From positions 2,356,001 to 2,420,000 of the forward strand of contig NZ_CP029482.1 in assembly GCF_003151075.1 (NCBI RefSeq): 64,000 bases of DNA. Direction: 5' to 3'. Of the stretch, positions 54,580-64,000 are shown in pieces. A model generated the notes under the pieces. The model had not been told where the DNA came from. It searched no databases and saw nothing but the letters and a program-made list of their open reading frames with translations. This DNA comes from Pseudomonas sp. 31-12. GTDB lineage: Bacteria; Pseudomonadota; Gammaproteobacteria; Pseudomonadales; Pseudomonadaceae. How positions within the stretch are numbered: the first letter of the stretch is position 1; each line of letters begins with the position of its first letter. A program made the translations under genes and the position numbers.

Positions 54580-56594
54580 TGGCAGAATATTTTCTTAAAG
54601 TTATTGATTGTATCCGATCTGCGGATGCACCAAACTTTGTGTTGCCTTCTTTTCCACCAGCATTAGATTTTCCGGTATCTGTTAACTTTGAGGGCGATGT
54701 GGTGTCAAGGTTTGGTTTTGATGTGTGGGATGTAACACAGATGTCAGGACAAGCGAACTCGTTTCATTTTGGAGAATTCGATACACACAGGTCAAAAGCT
54801 TGGCAAGACGGAGAGAGTGCTCTTTGTTTTAGGTTGATCATTGCTTACCTTAAGTGGGGTGATAGGCATAGAGTAAAGATGTCTACCATTATTTACTATT
54901 ACACAAGTCTTAAATCGTTGTTCAAGTATTGTGCGTCAGTTGGGGTTTGTGTTTTAGATCTTCACAAGCGAAACGACTTGGTAAAAGCTATGCCAAGCTT
55001 TATTAAAGGGGATTTTCGTAAAACGTTGCATTTGCTTACTGAGTTATATTCGGTGAGAGAGCTTCTTGGTTTTTTTATACTTACGCCATGGCAAATCAGC
55101 TCGTTGCTTGAAGTCACCCAAGCTAAGGATTGCAACCAAACTGCTTTCATTCCAGAACGAATTTGGTGTTATCAAGCCAATCGCTGTCTGGAAATGCTTA
55201 GAGAGGTCTCAGAAAATAAAGACCGGATTGGTGAGATGTTCAGGTTTTGCGTTGAGGCTTGTATAAAAAATAACGGCGAAATGTCGCGTTGGGAAGGGAA
55301 GAAAAAATGGATATCACCATTTGGAGTTATGTCTAAAAGATTTACTAAGGCCACTTATGTTGGAGCTTTCGTAGAAGTTGCTCAATCCTTTGGGCTTAAG
55401 GATCTAATGGAAAAATGGATATGCAGGCCAGGAAGAAAACTGGAAGATCTTGCATCCATGGGGGCAGTTCCCTTCTCTACATTTCTTTCTGCTGTGGGGA
55501 AGGTAGGTGCGATAACTTTAGTTAATTTTAGCGGTATGCGAGAGGGTGAGGTTATTAAGCTGCGTGCGAATTGTTTTGTCGAGGATGAAGATGAAGATTT
55601 TGGTAAGTTTTGTTATTTGCAAGGAGAAACTACCAAGACGATAGAAGAATTCGATGCTCGTTGGGTTACGTCGCCTGCGATGAAAGAAGTTGTTGAGACG
55701 ATGGCATACATTTCGAAATTAAGAATGGAATGTCTTGAGGCTTTTCCAAATGTAAGTTTTGAAGAGGATGAATTTGAAAATCCTTATCTTCTTCTCCGTA
55801 GTTACGAACCCTGGGGGTTGGTTCGGGGAAAAGAAAGAGATACGCCCACCAGCATTCGTACGCATTTGCACTATCGTGAATGGGTTGATTTTTGTCCTGG
55901 ATTATTTGATCCCTTAAATTTGGTAATTACCGAGGGTGATCTCGCAGTCGCGCAGGCAATTACTCCTACATTGGATTCTTCGCTGTTTGAAGTCGGGAAA
56001 ATCTGGCCGCTGAGGATGCACCAACTCAGACGAACACTCGTTGTAAACGCAGCTCGGTCAGGAAAAGTGAGTGATAAATCGCTACAGTTTCAGCTTAAAC
56101 ATCTCTATTTAGAAATGAGTCTTTACTATGCGAGGAACTCATCCTTGCTAGGATTCAATTCTGCTATCCGAAAGGAATATGTAGATGCGAGTTTTGAAGC
56201 AATTGCAGTTAAGGCTAAACAAGTGTTATCAGACGGGTTTGTATCTTTGCTAAGTGATAAGCACAAGGAAAAACTAGTCGAGTTCATGAATCAATTGGAT
56301 TTTAATCAATTGATCAGTTTGGCGAGGGAAAGCAAAATTCACATAAGGGAGACGATTTTGGGCGTCTGCATGAACCCTCAGCCTTGTCCTTATGGTGGCT
56401 TCGATAACGTAGCGCCATGCGCAGACTGTCTACATGGGTTGGTTAATAGAGAACACCGGCCGATGATTGAAAAGCTGGATAGCTTTTTAGAGAGTCAACT
56501 GGCAGGCGAATTGAAGGCTGGGCCGCAGAGAGAAAGTTTTGAGGCGCAGTATAAAGTGACTCAGAGGGTCTTAGATGTTATTGCAATCAGTTAA
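54579..56594 (+). CDS. ginC: GInt tyrosine recombinase C
   Basis: 671 aa; the ATG overlaps the ginB stop (TAATG). The catalytic domain has FSGMREGEVIKLR (Arg I), RMHQLRRTLVVNAA (HxxR) and LKHLYLEMSLYYAR (His-Tyr). A C-terminal Cys-rich motif (CMNPQPCPYGG, then PCADC) resembles a zinc knuckle. The long N-terminal half (1-330) is unclassified. It overlaps ginD by 20 bases. Confidence 0.83.
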   Translation: MAEYFLKVIDCIRSADAPNFVLPSFPPALDFPVSVNFEGDVVSRFGFDVWDVTQMSGQANSFHFGEFDTHRSKAWQDGESALCFRLIIAYLKWGDRHRVKMSTIIYYYTSLKSLFKYCASVGVCVLDLHKRNDLVKAMPSFIKGDFRKTLHLLTELYSVRELLGFFILTPWQISSLLEVTQAKDCNQTAFIPERIWCYQANRCLEMLREVSENKDRIGEMFRFCVEACIKNNGEMSRWEGKKKWISPFGVMSKRFTKATYVGAFVEVAQSFGLKDLMEKWICRPGRKLEDLASMGAVPFSTFLSAVGKVGAITLVNFSGMREGEVIKLRANCFVEDEDEDFGKFCYLQGETTKTIEEFDARWVTSPAMKEVVETMAYISKLRMECLEAFPNVSFEEDEFENPYLLLRSYEPWGLVRGKERDTPTSIRTHLHYREWVDFCPGLFDPLNLVITEGDLAVAQAITPTLDSSLFEVGKIWPLRMHQLRRTLVVNAARSGKVSDKSLQFQLKHLYLEMSLYYARNSSLLGFNSAIRKEYVDASFEAIAVKAKQVLSDGFVSLLSDKHKEKLVEFMNQLDFNQLISLARESKIHIRETILGVCMNPQPCPYGGFDNVAPCADCLHGLVNREHRPMIEKLDSFLESQLAGELKAGPQRESFEAQYKVTQRVLDVIAIS

Positions 56595-57054
56595 TTTGGT
56601 ATTTGATACAGCCGAAGCAGCCTTCAGAGCAGCTTTTATAAGACTTAAAATTGATGAGCCGTTAATCCTACCGAAAGGTAGTAAAGTGAGTCAGGCTAAT
56701 ATCGCGAGAGAGGCTGGTTGTGACCCTTCCGCTTTGAAAAAGGATCGATATCCTTTACTCATTCAAGAAATTCAAGATTGGATCAAAGGTAACAACTCTG
56801 CCTCTCCAGTTGCAAAGCTAACACTTTCCGCACAACTTAAGGCTAGCAGGGCGCGAAATAGTGAGCTAACAGCCAGGATCATAACTCTTGAAGCGGATCG
56901 CGATCATGCGCAAAGTGAAGTGCTTCGTGCGCACGCTCTCATTTTGGAACTGAGCAGTGAGTTGATTAAGTTGCGACCTGAATCGAACGTAAAGGATTTC
57001 GAAGCCTTCGCTCGTCAAAGGGCAATGTCGGCGTTTGATGACTTGCTCGATTGA
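56575..57054 (+). CDS. ginD: GInt small HTH/coiled-coil protein D
   Basis: 159 aa. An HTH-like stretch SKVSQANIAREAGCDPSALKKDRYPLLIQEI lies at about 40-70. A coiled coil (about 90-135) starts LKASRARNSELTARIITLE. Small partner proteins of this kind accompany the three GInt recombinases and are needed for integration and excision in the family. It ends the operon. Confidence 0.8.
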   Translation: MLLQSVNLVFDTAEAAFRAAFIRLKIDEPLILPKGSKVSQANIAREAGCDPSALKKDRYPLLIQEIQDWIKGNNSASPVAKLTLSAQLKASRARNSELTARIITLEADRDHAQSEVLRAHALILELSSELIKLRPESNVKDFEAFARQRAMSAFDDLLD

Positions 57055-57453
57055 TTTGCTTAGTAGGCACGTTCCTAACATTTCTGCGAGTTTCTTCAAC
57101 GATGCCAGTATGAATTGACCAACCCACTTCAGTCATCATGGAAAGTTTTCACACCATCATTTTCCTCGGCAATGGGCAGCATGCCGGGGATCCAATCTGG
57201 GGGCTAAGCATACGTGGTTGCTCTGACGCTCGCACAGGATTGAAGCCTTGAAGGGGGCCATCGATGATGCGTCATAGAGCCGTCTCCTCATGACCTATCG
57301 AAGCCCGATAAGCCCTTCAGAGCATCCTATGGATCGAGGCCCCTAAGGCGGAATGTCACCTGTCGCTGTGTATCGATGGCGTAGATGCCTCACCCGTGGT
57401 ACACAAAGGCTCGAAAGGTGGCTTTTCGCCATCAAACACGGGGTGGGGCAGGG
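57055..57453. other. Junction between gin operon and cargo
   Basis: About 400 bases without a supported gene. GC content rises back towards the host level near 57120-57240, marking where cargo starts. It should carry the promoter of the sirtuin gene. Confidence 0.45.
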
Positions 57454-60400
57454 ATGCAATTCGTAACGAACGGTCCAGATATCCCAGATGAGCTGCTTCA
57501 GGCCCATGAAGAAGGTAGGGTCATCTTCTTTTGTGGGGCCGGTATTTCATATCCAGCTGGGCTCCTGGATTTCAAAGGTTTGGTGCGGCTCATCTACAAG
57601 GAGGCGTCGACCACCTTCGATAGCGCCGAGCAGAAAGCTTTTGATAACTATCAGTTCGATGCCACGTTGGATCTACTTGAGCGTCGCTTGCCGAACGGGC
57701 GCGCTGCTGTTCGAGATGCTTTGGCGCGGGCTCTCAAGCCCAACATCCGACTCAAAGGCGCGACAGACACGCACGCAGCATTGCTGAGGCTGGGAAAGTG
57801 CCGGACCGGTGAAGTGCGTCTTGTAACCACAAACTTCGACCGAGTGTTCGATGCCGCAGGTCGACGCACAAAACAGCGTTTCAATTATTACTCAGCCCCA
57901 ATGCTTCCTCTTCCCAAAAAAAGTCGATGGGATGGAGTCGTTTATCTGCACGGCCTACTGCCGGATAAACCTACCATTTCCGAACTCAATCGACTGGTCA
58001 TTACAAGTGGTGACTTTGGACTTGCTTACCTGACTGAGCGTTGGGCTGCCCGATTCGTAAGCGAATTGTTCCGCAACTACGTTGTTTGCTTCATCGGGTA
58101 CAGTGTCAGCGATCCAGTTCTGCGCTACATGATGGACGCGTTGGCTGCTGACAGAATGCTGGGAGAGATTACCCCTCAGGCATGGGCATTTGGATCTTGT
58201 GCGCCAGGAGAGGAAAGCCTGAAGACAGCTGAGTGGAAGGCAAAAGGGGTTTTCCCCATCCTGTACAACACTCAACCTGGGGCAAACTCGCATAGGGGAT
58301 TGCATCAAACTCTGAAAGCTTGGGCAGAGACATACAGTGACGGAACGACGGGTAAGGAGCGGATCGTCACCACTCACGCTCTTTCCAGGCCTTCGGCCAG
58401 CACCCGGCAAGATGATTTCGTGGGGCGTCTGCTATGGGCGCTTTCTGACAAGTCAGGGCTACCGGCGCGCCGGTTTGCAGATTTCAATCCTGCTCCGCCC
58501 TTGGAGTGGCTGCTGGGCGCCTTTAGTGACCCCCGGTACTGCTACTCGGATCTCGCGCGCTTTGGTGTTCCTGCTCATGCTGAACATGATCCTAAGCTCA
58601 GCTTCAGTCTGGTTCAAAGACCTTCGCCTTACCACTTGGCAGCGCAGATGACGCTGGTGAGCGGGCGCACGGGTCACTGGGATAATGTGATGTTCCAGAT
58701 CGCTCGGTGGCTTGTTCGGCATCTCGACGATCCAGACCTTCTACTTTGGCTTACTACGCGGGGCGGATGTATCCACGAGCGGCTTGCATTTCTTATTGAG
58801 GATCAACTGGGGCGCATTGCCAAGCTTCAGAGCGAAGGAAACACCGCTGAGCTGGATGCGCTTCGCAAAAGCTCACCTAACGCGATACCTGGGCCTCACA
58901 TGCGCAAACTGTGGGGACTGTTCCTGGCTGAGCGGATCAAGTCGCCTTGGAGAGACCTAGACCTCTATAGCTGGTTGGAGCGGTTGAAGCGAGATGGCCT
59001 GACTGCCAGTCTTCGACTGCAACTCAGGGAGTTGCTCTCGCCTGTGGTGTCAATCTCTCGGCCGTTTCGATTTTCAGAAGACCAGGATGTCTCAGCAAAA
59101 CACCTGCGCGATTTGGTGAATTGGGAGTTGGTTTTAGTCTCCGGCCATGTGCGATCCACGCTCTCCGAGTCGTCTCGTTCGGAGTGGGCACCGGTCTTGC
59201 CTTTGCTGCTGGAGGATCTCCAGGCATTGGTTCGTGATGCATTGGATCTTTTGCGAGAACTGGAAAGCGCCAACTCCTTCGAGGATCGTTCGTATTGGGA
59301 TCTACCGTCTGTTAGTCCTCATTGGCAGAATCGTGGTTTCCGCGAGTGGGTCGTGCTCGTTGAGTTGCTGAGGGATTCGTGGCTGACTAATTTCGAAGAA
59401 CATCCGGAGGTTGCGGCGAAGATCGCGCACAGGTGGTTTGAGATTCCATATCCAACATTCAAACGCTTGGCGTTCTTTGCAGCCAGTCAGGATGGTGCCA
59501 TTTCTGCTGATGAGTGGGCTGAATGGCTACTTGTCGAGAATGGTCATTGGTTGTGGTCCACCTCCACTAAACGCGAGGTCTACCGCCTGCTTGTGTTGCA
59601 AGGGCGCATGCTGCCCCTTGCCGCTCAAGAAAGGTTAGAGACGGAGATTCTGGCCGGACCTCCTAGAGCAAACTTCGTGGCAGACATTACGGATGATCGC
59701 TATCAAGAACACGTAGACCGGGCGATTTGGAGGGTCTTGGCGAAGCTTCAGTACGGTGGGCTTGTGCTGGGTGATCAGGCTCAGCAAAGACTTGATGCGC
59801 TGTCCGCAGCCTACCCACATCTGCGCTTGGCAGACAATGAGAGCGACGAGTTTTCTCATTGGATGAGTGGGACCGGAGACCCTGATTATCAGCAGCAGCG
59901 TGTTGTCAGGCCTGCACCTTACAAACGTGAGGCACTGGTCCAATGGCTTCGAAATATCCCGGCAGCTGATGAGTATTTCGATGAAGACACTTGGAGAGAT
60001 GTGTGCCGAAAGCACCTTCTCAACAGCTTGTTTGCTTTGGGTGACCTAGCGGAGGATGGCCAATGGCTCTTGGGTCGCTGGAGGGAAGCTTTCCAAGCAT
60101 GGAGCGAATCTGGCATTGCTCGAAAATCATGGCGTTATGTTGCTCCGTGGATCAATAGGATGCCAGATCGTGAACTTGAGCAGATTATTCATTACGTAAC
60201 TCGATGGCTAGATGAGGTATCCAAAGCAGAACTTCAAGATATGGATATGTTTTTGGGGCTTATCCGAAGGGTGATGCATCTGCCCCTGGCAGCGGATACG
60301 GGGATGACCAGTAATGGCGAACCGTTAAATCAGCCAGTCACTGAAGCCATCAATCACCCCATTGGGCACGCTACCCAGTCTCTGTTGAATATTTGGGAGA

Positions 60401-61272
60401 GATCAAGCCTCAGCGACGGTGATGGTCTGCCAGAGAGGATGGGGCAGATTTTCACCGAGCTGTGCGACCCGCAAGTGGAACGATACCGTCATGGCAGGGT
60501 ACTGCTTGCTTCTAGACTTATCGCTCTGTTCAGGGTAGATGGGGCTTGGACAAGAACAAATCTGCTTCCTCATTTCAGCTGGGCTCGCAATCCTGCTGAG
60601 GCTAGAAGGGTCTGGGAAGGCTTCTTGTGGTCGCCCCGCCTGTACCGTCCACTTCTATTGGCCTTCAAAGCCGAGTTTCTCGATACCGCAAGCCATTACG
60701 CGGATCTGGGTGAGCACGGGGAGCAATTCGCGGCTATTTTCACTTATGCAGCCTTAGGTCCACTTGATGGGTATACCACGGATGAATTCCGTGATGCCTT
60801 CGCGACGTTTCCACTGAAGGCGTTACAGGAGGCGGCTCAAGCTCTATCACAAGCGCTGGAAGGCGCTGGGGAACAGCGGGAGGAGTATTGGCAGACTCGG
60901 GTTCAGCCCTTTTGGCAACATATTTGGCCAAAATCCAGGGACCTAGTGACATCTAATATCGCTGAATCATTGACCCGGATGTCCATTGCGGGCGGAAGAT
61001 CATTCCCGGACATCATTAATGCAATTCACGACTGGCTAGTGCCCATCGGGCATTTGCACTATGTCATCCACCTGCTTGATGAGTCAGGCATGTGCATGGT
61101 TTTCCCTGAATCAGCGTTGCGCCTGCTGGCTGCGGTGGTTGGTGAGCAGACTTGGCCGCCTTCTGAGCTGCGCTCTTGTCTTGAATCGATTGCACAGGCC
61201 CAGATCGACCTTGCTGAGCGTCCAGAATACCGCAGGCTGACGGAGTACCTGCGTCGTCGTGGTCAGCCATAG
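57454..61272 (+). CDS. SIR2-domain protein, candidate anti-phage defence-associated sirtuin
   Basis: 1272 aa from MQFVTNGPDIPDELLQ; an in-frame start 23 codons earlier exists but the family begins here. The N-terminal SIR2 domain (about 1-300) has GAGIS (28-32), TTNFDRVFD with the NAD-site Asn N127, VYLHGLLP with catalytic His H166, and IGYSVSDPV (214-222). The remaining roughly 950 residues are helical and Trp-rich, with no recognised domain. Size and layout resemble defence sirtuins (DSR), which destroy NAD when a phage is sensed. It stands alone as island cargo. Confidence 0.82.
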   Translation: MQFVTNGPDIPDELLQAHEEGRVIFFCGAGISYPAGLLDFKGLVRLIYKEASTTFDSAEQKAFDNYQFDATLDLLERRLPNGRAAVRDALARALKPNIRLKGATDTHAALLRLGKCRTGEVRLVTTNFDRVFDAAGRRTKQRFNYYSAPMLPLPKKSRWDGVVYLHGLLPDKPTISELNRLVITSGDFGLAYLTERWAARFVSELFRNYVVCFIGYSVSDPVLRYMMDALAADRMLGEITPQAWAFGSCAPGEESLKTAEWKAKGVFPILYNTQPGANSHRGLHQTLKAWAETYSDGTTGKERIVTTHALSRPSASTRQDDFVGRLLWALSDKSGLPARRFADFNPAPPLEWLLGAFSDPRYCYSDLARFGVPAHAEHDPKLSFSLVQRPSPYHLAAQMTLVSGRTGHWDNVMFQIARWLVRHLDDPDLLLWLTTRGGCIHERLAFLIEDQLGRIAKLQSEGNTAELDALRKSSPNAIPGPHMRKLWGLFLAERIKSPWRDLDLYSWLERLKRDGLTASLRLQLRELLSPVVSISRPFRFSEDQDVSAKHLRDLVNWELVLVSGHVRSTLSESSRSEWAPVLPLLLEDLQALVRDALDLLRELESANSFEDRSYWDLPSVSPHWQNRGFREWVVLVELLRDSWLTNFEEHPEVAAKIAHRWFEIPYPTFKRLAFFAASQDGAISADEWAEWLLVENGHWLWSTSTKREVYRLLVLQGRMLPLAAQERLETEILAGPPRANFVADITDDRYQEHVDRAIWRVLAKLQYGGLVLGDQAQQRLDALSAAYPHLRLADNESDEFSHWMSGTGDPDYQQQRVVRPAPYKREALVQWLRNIPAADEYFDEDTWRDVCRKHLLNSLFALGDLAEDGQWLLGRWREAFQAWSESGIARKSWRYVAPWINRMPDRELEQIIHYVTRWLDEVSKAELQDMDMFLGLIRRVMHLPLAADTGMTSNGEPLNQPVTEAINHPIGHATQSLLNIWERSSLSDGDGLPERMGQIFTELCDPQVERYRHGRVLLASRLIALFRVDGAWTRTNLLPHFSWARNPAEARRVWEGFLWSPRLYRPLLLAFKAEFLDTASHYADLGEHGEQFAAIFTYAALGPLDGYTTDEFRDAFATFPLKALQEAAQALSQALEGAGEQREEYWQTRVQPFWQHIWPKSRDLVTSNIAESLTRMSIAGGRSFPDIINAIHDWLVPIGHLHYVIHLLDESGMCMVFPESALRLLAAVVGEQTWPPSELRSCLESIAQAQIDLAERPEYRRLTEYLRRRGQP

Positions 61273-61630
61273 TGCGAAGAACCGCTGGTGCAGCGGGCCA
61301 GTTGATTTCCTGCAAGGGAAAAAGATGCAGGATGATTGAATCGCGGCTAATGGGTAAAGCAGGGCAAGTAAGAGGTGAGTTTTGTCCGCTCTACAAACAC
61401 GGCTACGTTAGTGCGATCAAGAAGGTGCTTGCTGAGATTAAGTGATACCTCTGATGAGTAGGGGGGCAACCTAATCGGATACGCTGGGCTCATTCGGGGC
61501 GTAGGCCTCGGTCAATACCCGCTTAGGTGGGATGAGTCCAGCGGGTGGTGGTCTTGGTGGTCGTTGCGCTCCCGTTCTTAGTCACCCAGTACTGCGGGGC
61601 CAACCAATTTCACCTCAAGTCCATAAGCTC
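61273..61630. other. Cargo region without a supported gene
   Basis: 358 bases between the sirtuin gene and the IS21 end. It contains a 31-codon frame listed separately. Nothing else was recognised. Confidence 0.4.
61350..61445 (+). CDS. Possible 31-aa peptide or gene remnant
   Basis: ATG to TGA: MGKAGQVRGEFCPLYKHGYV, then SAIKKVLAEIK. Basic with one Cys. The ribosome-binding site is weak. It may be the 3' scrap of a gene broken before the IS21 inserted. Confidence 0.15.
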   Translation: MGKAGQVRGEFCPLYKHGYVSAIKKVLAEIK

Positions 61631-61800
61631 TGTCGGCGCTGATTGAAAACTGACCCACCCTGCCGATTGAAAATTGACCCAGGGCGGATTGCTGATTTTG
61701 GCATCAGCAATTGTGGATAAGCTTAGCAGTCGTGTCCCGGTGGAAGAGGCATTAAAGTCCCACCGCATGTGGGCATGCGGCAGGGTATTTTCGGTGCAGA

Positions 61801-62604
61801 TCAAAACAGCTCATCGTCCTCGGCACCATCATTGTCTTTGCGCTTTCGTTCACGTGATTTGATCTTGGTCTGGGCGACCAAGCTGCTGTGTTGCAGGCGG
61901 TAGGACTCGTTGCCCGTTTCGACGATGTGGCAGTGGTGTGTCAGCCGATCCAGCAACGCCGTGGTCATCTTGGCGTCACCAAACACACTCGACCATTCCG
62001 AGAAGCTGAGGTTGGTGGTGATCACCACGCTGGTGTGCTCGTACAGCTTGGACAGCAAGTGAAATAACAGGGCACCACCGCTCTGGCTGAAGGGCAAATA
62101 CCCCAGTTCATCGAGTATCACCAGGTCTGTTCGTAACAGCCCTTGAGCGATGCGGCCCGTCTTGCCATCGTACTTTTCGCGCTCCAGCAGATTGACCAGA
62201 TCCACCGTGGAGTAGAAGCGCACGCGTTTGTGATGCGTCGTGATCCCGGACACAGCCAAGGCGGTGGCGAGGTGTGTTTTGCCTGTTCCAGGCCCGCCGA
62301 TGAATACGACATTCTGCGCGGTATCGGTGAACTCCAGGTTGGACAGATCCCTGACCAGGCGGGCGTCTGCGCTGGAAGCGCTAAAGTCGAAGCCGGCCAA
62401 ATCACGATGCATGGGGAGTTTGGCCATATTCATCTGGTGGTTCACTGAGCGCACCGCTCGATCCGCATGTTCTTGTTGGAGAAGATGCTCAAGCAGCCAT
62501 TTCGACGAGGTTGTTGAGGCTTCGCCTTGCGAGGCCAGTTCTTCCCAGGCGCTGGCCATACCATGCAGACGCAGTTCTTTGAGTTCCGCCTTAAGATCAC
62601 GCAT
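61801..62604 (-). CDS. istB: IS21-family helper ATPase IstB
   Basis: 267 aa from [15 protein letters not shown]. Walker [10 protein letters not shown] and Walker [11 protein letters not shown], then a sensor region [16 protein letters not shown]+ protein needed for target choice and strand transfer with IstA. The ATG lies eight bases inside istA, the normal IS21 overlap. Confidence 0.95.
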   Translation of the reverse strand: MRDLKAELKELRLHGMASAWEELASQGEASTTSSKWLLEHLLQQEHADRAVRSVNHQMNMAKLPMHRDLAGFDFSASSADARLVRDLSNLEFTDTAQNVVFIGGPGTGKTHLATALAVSGITTHHKRVRFYSTVDLVNLLEREKYDGKTGRIAQGLLRTDLVILDELGYLPFSQSGGALLFHLLSKLYEHTSVVITTNLSFSEWSSVFGDAKMTTALLDRLTHHCHIVETGNESYRLQHSSLVAQTKIKSRERKRKDNDGAEDDELF

Positions 62605-64000
62605 TGCGAGTCTCCTCATCGGTGGTACGGAGCCGGTCGTAACGTGCCGTATTGGCAACAGGCACTATCTTGAGTTGAAGGCTGGTTTCGGCGGACGGAG
62701 GGGCTGCTGTCGATGTCAGTCGAGCCAGGACATTCAGGATGTGGTCAGCACTCAAGCTGCCTGATTCAAGTACCAACTCCACAGCCACTAACACCGCATC
62801 GAGCCCGGCGATGGGAACAGCCGCCAGTACCTGCGTCATGATTCGATCACCGTTGGTGTGACGCCTCAGACCGCGTTTTAGCAGTTGCAAAGGCTTCGGC
62901 AGATCAGCAAACGGAGCGCCATTGCGCAGCGCTCCGGGCTTGCGCTCGATAAGCGGGATGTAATGCTGCCAGTCAAAACTGACCTGATCTCGATCAAACA
63001 GGCGCTCATGACTGGCAATCGTCGTTTCATCGACGATGACTACAATCCGGGAAGGATACAGACGGCTGCTGACCCACTGGCCGACCCGCTCACACGGCAC
63101 CGAATAGCGATTTCGCGCCACGCTGATCAGGCAGGTGCTGGAGACCCGCACGGTGCGCTCGACGTAGCCATCAAAGGCAGTCGGCATCGGCATCAATTCA
63201 GCGCGTTCCAGCTCCAGGACGTCCGCCACGGTCAGCCCGTTGTACTGCGGGTGCAGCAGTTCGCCCCAGAGTGCACGGCAGCGTTGGCCGAGCCAGGCAT
63301 TCAATTCCTCGAAGGTGTGGAACATGCAGTTTTGAGCATCGAGCCAGATGCGCCGTCGGCTGTCTTGGACGTTCTTTTCAACGATGCCTTTTTCCCAGCC
63401 GGAAGCGACGTTGCAGAAGTCCGGGTCGAACAGGTAGTGCGCACACATCACGGCAAACCGAGCATTGACCGTGCGGCCCTTACCCTTGTTGACCTTGTCG
63501 ACAGCGGTCTTCATGTTGTCGTAGATGCCGCGACGCGGCACCCCACCTAACGCGCCAAACGAGCGGGTATGGGCATCGAACAACATCTCGTGGCCTTGGC
63601 TGGGATACGCAACCAACCAAAATGCGCGACTGGCGCACAGCTTCATATGGGAGACCTGGATGCGTCGGAACAGGCCGCCGATCAGCAGACCTTCTTCGCT
63701 CCAGTCGAATTGAAAAGCCTCCCCGAGTGCAAAGGTCAGCGGCACAAAGGCTCGTAAAGACTTGCCTTGCTCGCCGCGCCACGAGCGTATAAAGGCGGTG
63801 AGCTGGCTGTAGCCGCCGTCGTACCCCTCGGCCTTGATCTGTTCGAAGAGTGCTTTGGCACTTCTGCGGTTGTGCTTTGCCCGAAACGAATCGGCCTTGA
63901 GCGCCTGCTCCAGCGTCTCGTGAAATGGACTGAGTTTGTTGAAGGTTGCGCACCGTTGGTACGCCGGCTGAGTGGCTTCGGGTGCTCTGACCCATTTTCG
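62597..64000 (-). CDS. istA: IS21-family transposase IstA, 5' part outside the window
   Basis: The frame is open to the right edge (468 codons visible including stop). Residues before the first Met, such as the stretch ending [20 protein letters not shown], continue the protein. DDE catalytic set: Asp in FQFDWSEEG, Asp in [10 protein letters not shown], Glu in [14 protein letters not shown]. The N-terminal HTH lies outside. Its stop overlaps istB. Confidence 0.95.
   Translation of the reverse strand, partial: RKWVRAPEATQPAYQRCATFNKLSPFHETLEQALKADSFRAKHNRRSAKALFEQIKAEGYDGGYSQLTAFIRSWRGEQGKSLRAFVPLTFALGEAFQFDWSEEGLLIGGLFRRIQVSHMKLCASRAFWLVAYPSQGHEMLFDAHTRSFGALGGVPRRGIYDNMKTAVDKVNKGKGRTVNARFAVMCAHYLFDPDFCNVASGWEKGIVEKNVQDSRRRIWLDAQNCMFHTFEELNAWLGQRCRALWGELLHPQYNGLTVADVLELERAELMPMPTAFDGYVERTVRVSSTCLISVARNRYSVPCERVGQWVSSRLYPSRIVVIVDETTIASHERLFDRDQVSFDWQHYIPLIERKPGALRNGAPFADLPKPLQLLKRGLRRHTNGDRIMTQVLAAVPIAGLDAVLVAVELVLESGSLSADHILNVLARLTSTAAPPSAETSLQLKIVPVANTARYDRLRTTDEETRNA

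Larger units (their letters stand above)
51000..64000. mobile_element. GInt-type genomic island (ginABCD with cargo), right end outside the window
   Basis: A sharp drop in GC content begins close to where tsx is broken (about 50985-51005). Four overlapping rightward genes follow: three large putative tyrosine recombinases and a small HTH/coiled-coil protein. This is the ginABCD set that defines GInts, islands that integrate site-specifically, leave imperfect direct repeats and carry cargo behind the operon. Cargo here starts with a SIR2-domain gene and contains an IS21 element. The exact left end is uncertain to about 20 bases. Confidence 0.8.
61631..64000 (-). mobile_element. IS21-family insertion sequence, left-hand part in window
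   Basis: The end at 61631 (TGTCGGCGCTGATTGAAAAC) carries two direct repeats, GATTGAAAACTGACCCA (61641-61657) and GATTGAAAATTGACCCA (61665-61681), spaced 24 bases, typical of IS21 ends. Inside are istB and istA, on the minus strand. The other end is outside the window. It lies inside the GInt cargo. Confidence 0.85.

Noticed and set aside
51608..57054. Tn554-type (TnpABC) or RIT recombinase-trio element
   Set aside because: Both have three transposition genes, but protein sizes (434, 556, 671 aa) plus a fourth HTH/coiled-coil gene fit the GInt ginABCD set better.
57454..61272. Thoeris-type two-gene system
   Set aside because: Thoeris needs a TIR-domain partner; no TIR gene is present beside the SIR2 gene in the window.
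63480..63995. 171-codon open frame on the minus strand starting at 63995
   Set aside because: It is out of frame with IstA, whose own frame continues to the window edge with a sensible sequence.
1..64000. CRISPR arrays, tRNA and rRNA genes
   Set aside because: No spaced direct repeat array, cloverleaf-like sequence or rRNA stretch was seen on reading; the island does not use a tRNA as its target.

Overview
The window looks like a chromosome segment from a GC-rich fluorescent Pseudomonas. The gene order copS-copR-cupredoxin-queF ... mlaA-PilZ-rssB-rssC-tal and later dusA matches what I recall of the P. aeruginosa PAO1 core chromosome (about PA2810 down to PA2795). Pseudomonas-type REP-like repeats lie between genes. 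No rRNA, tRNA or CRISPR array was seen.

Layout. (1) 1-7913 is conserved core: a copper-sensing two-component system with a cupredoxin, queF, small conserved genes, mlaA, a PilZ protein, the RssB/RssC pair controlling the general stress response, and transaldolase. (2) 8275-32795 is a roughly 25-kb exopolysaccharide (EPS) region sitting between tal and dusA, which I recall as neighbours in PAO1. It holds a Wzb/Wzc tyrosine phosphatase/kinase pair, one glycosyltransferase, a pyruvyl transferase, a flippase, a Wzy-like polymerase, an O-acyltransferase with an SGNH esterase, galU and galE, a YjbEFGH/GfcABCD-like secretion set with Wza inserted, a WcaJ-type priming transferase, a secreted glycoside hydrolase, and UppP to recycle the lipid carrier. 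A three-gene cassette of unusual regulators (two winged-helix proteins around a degenerate EAL domain) lies inside. The enzymes predict a short acidic gluco/galactan repeat carrying pyruvate ketals and acyl groups. (3) 32850-50463 is mixed accessory and core: dusA, a PheC-like binding protein, a seven-gene copper operon (copABCD plus three small metal-handling proteins) with a CopR box matching the one in region 1, two divergent L,D-transpeptidase genes, a LysR/dehalogenase/aldolase group, a diguanylate cyclase, and a purine nucleoside permease homologue. (4) 50488-64000 is mobile: the tsx nucleoside channel gene is cut in half by an AT-rich element carrying ginABCD-type genes (three tyrosine recombinases and a small HTH/coiled-coil protein), the hallmark of GInt genomic islands. 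The cargo starts with a 1272-aa SIR2-domain protein resembling anti-phage defence-associated sirtuins, followed by an IS21-family insertion sequence that runs off the window.

The most notable items are the GInt island with its sirtuin cargo, the hybrid EPS locus, and the uncharacterised three-gene regulator cassette. All functional calls come from reading motifs and recalled family features; no database search was run.
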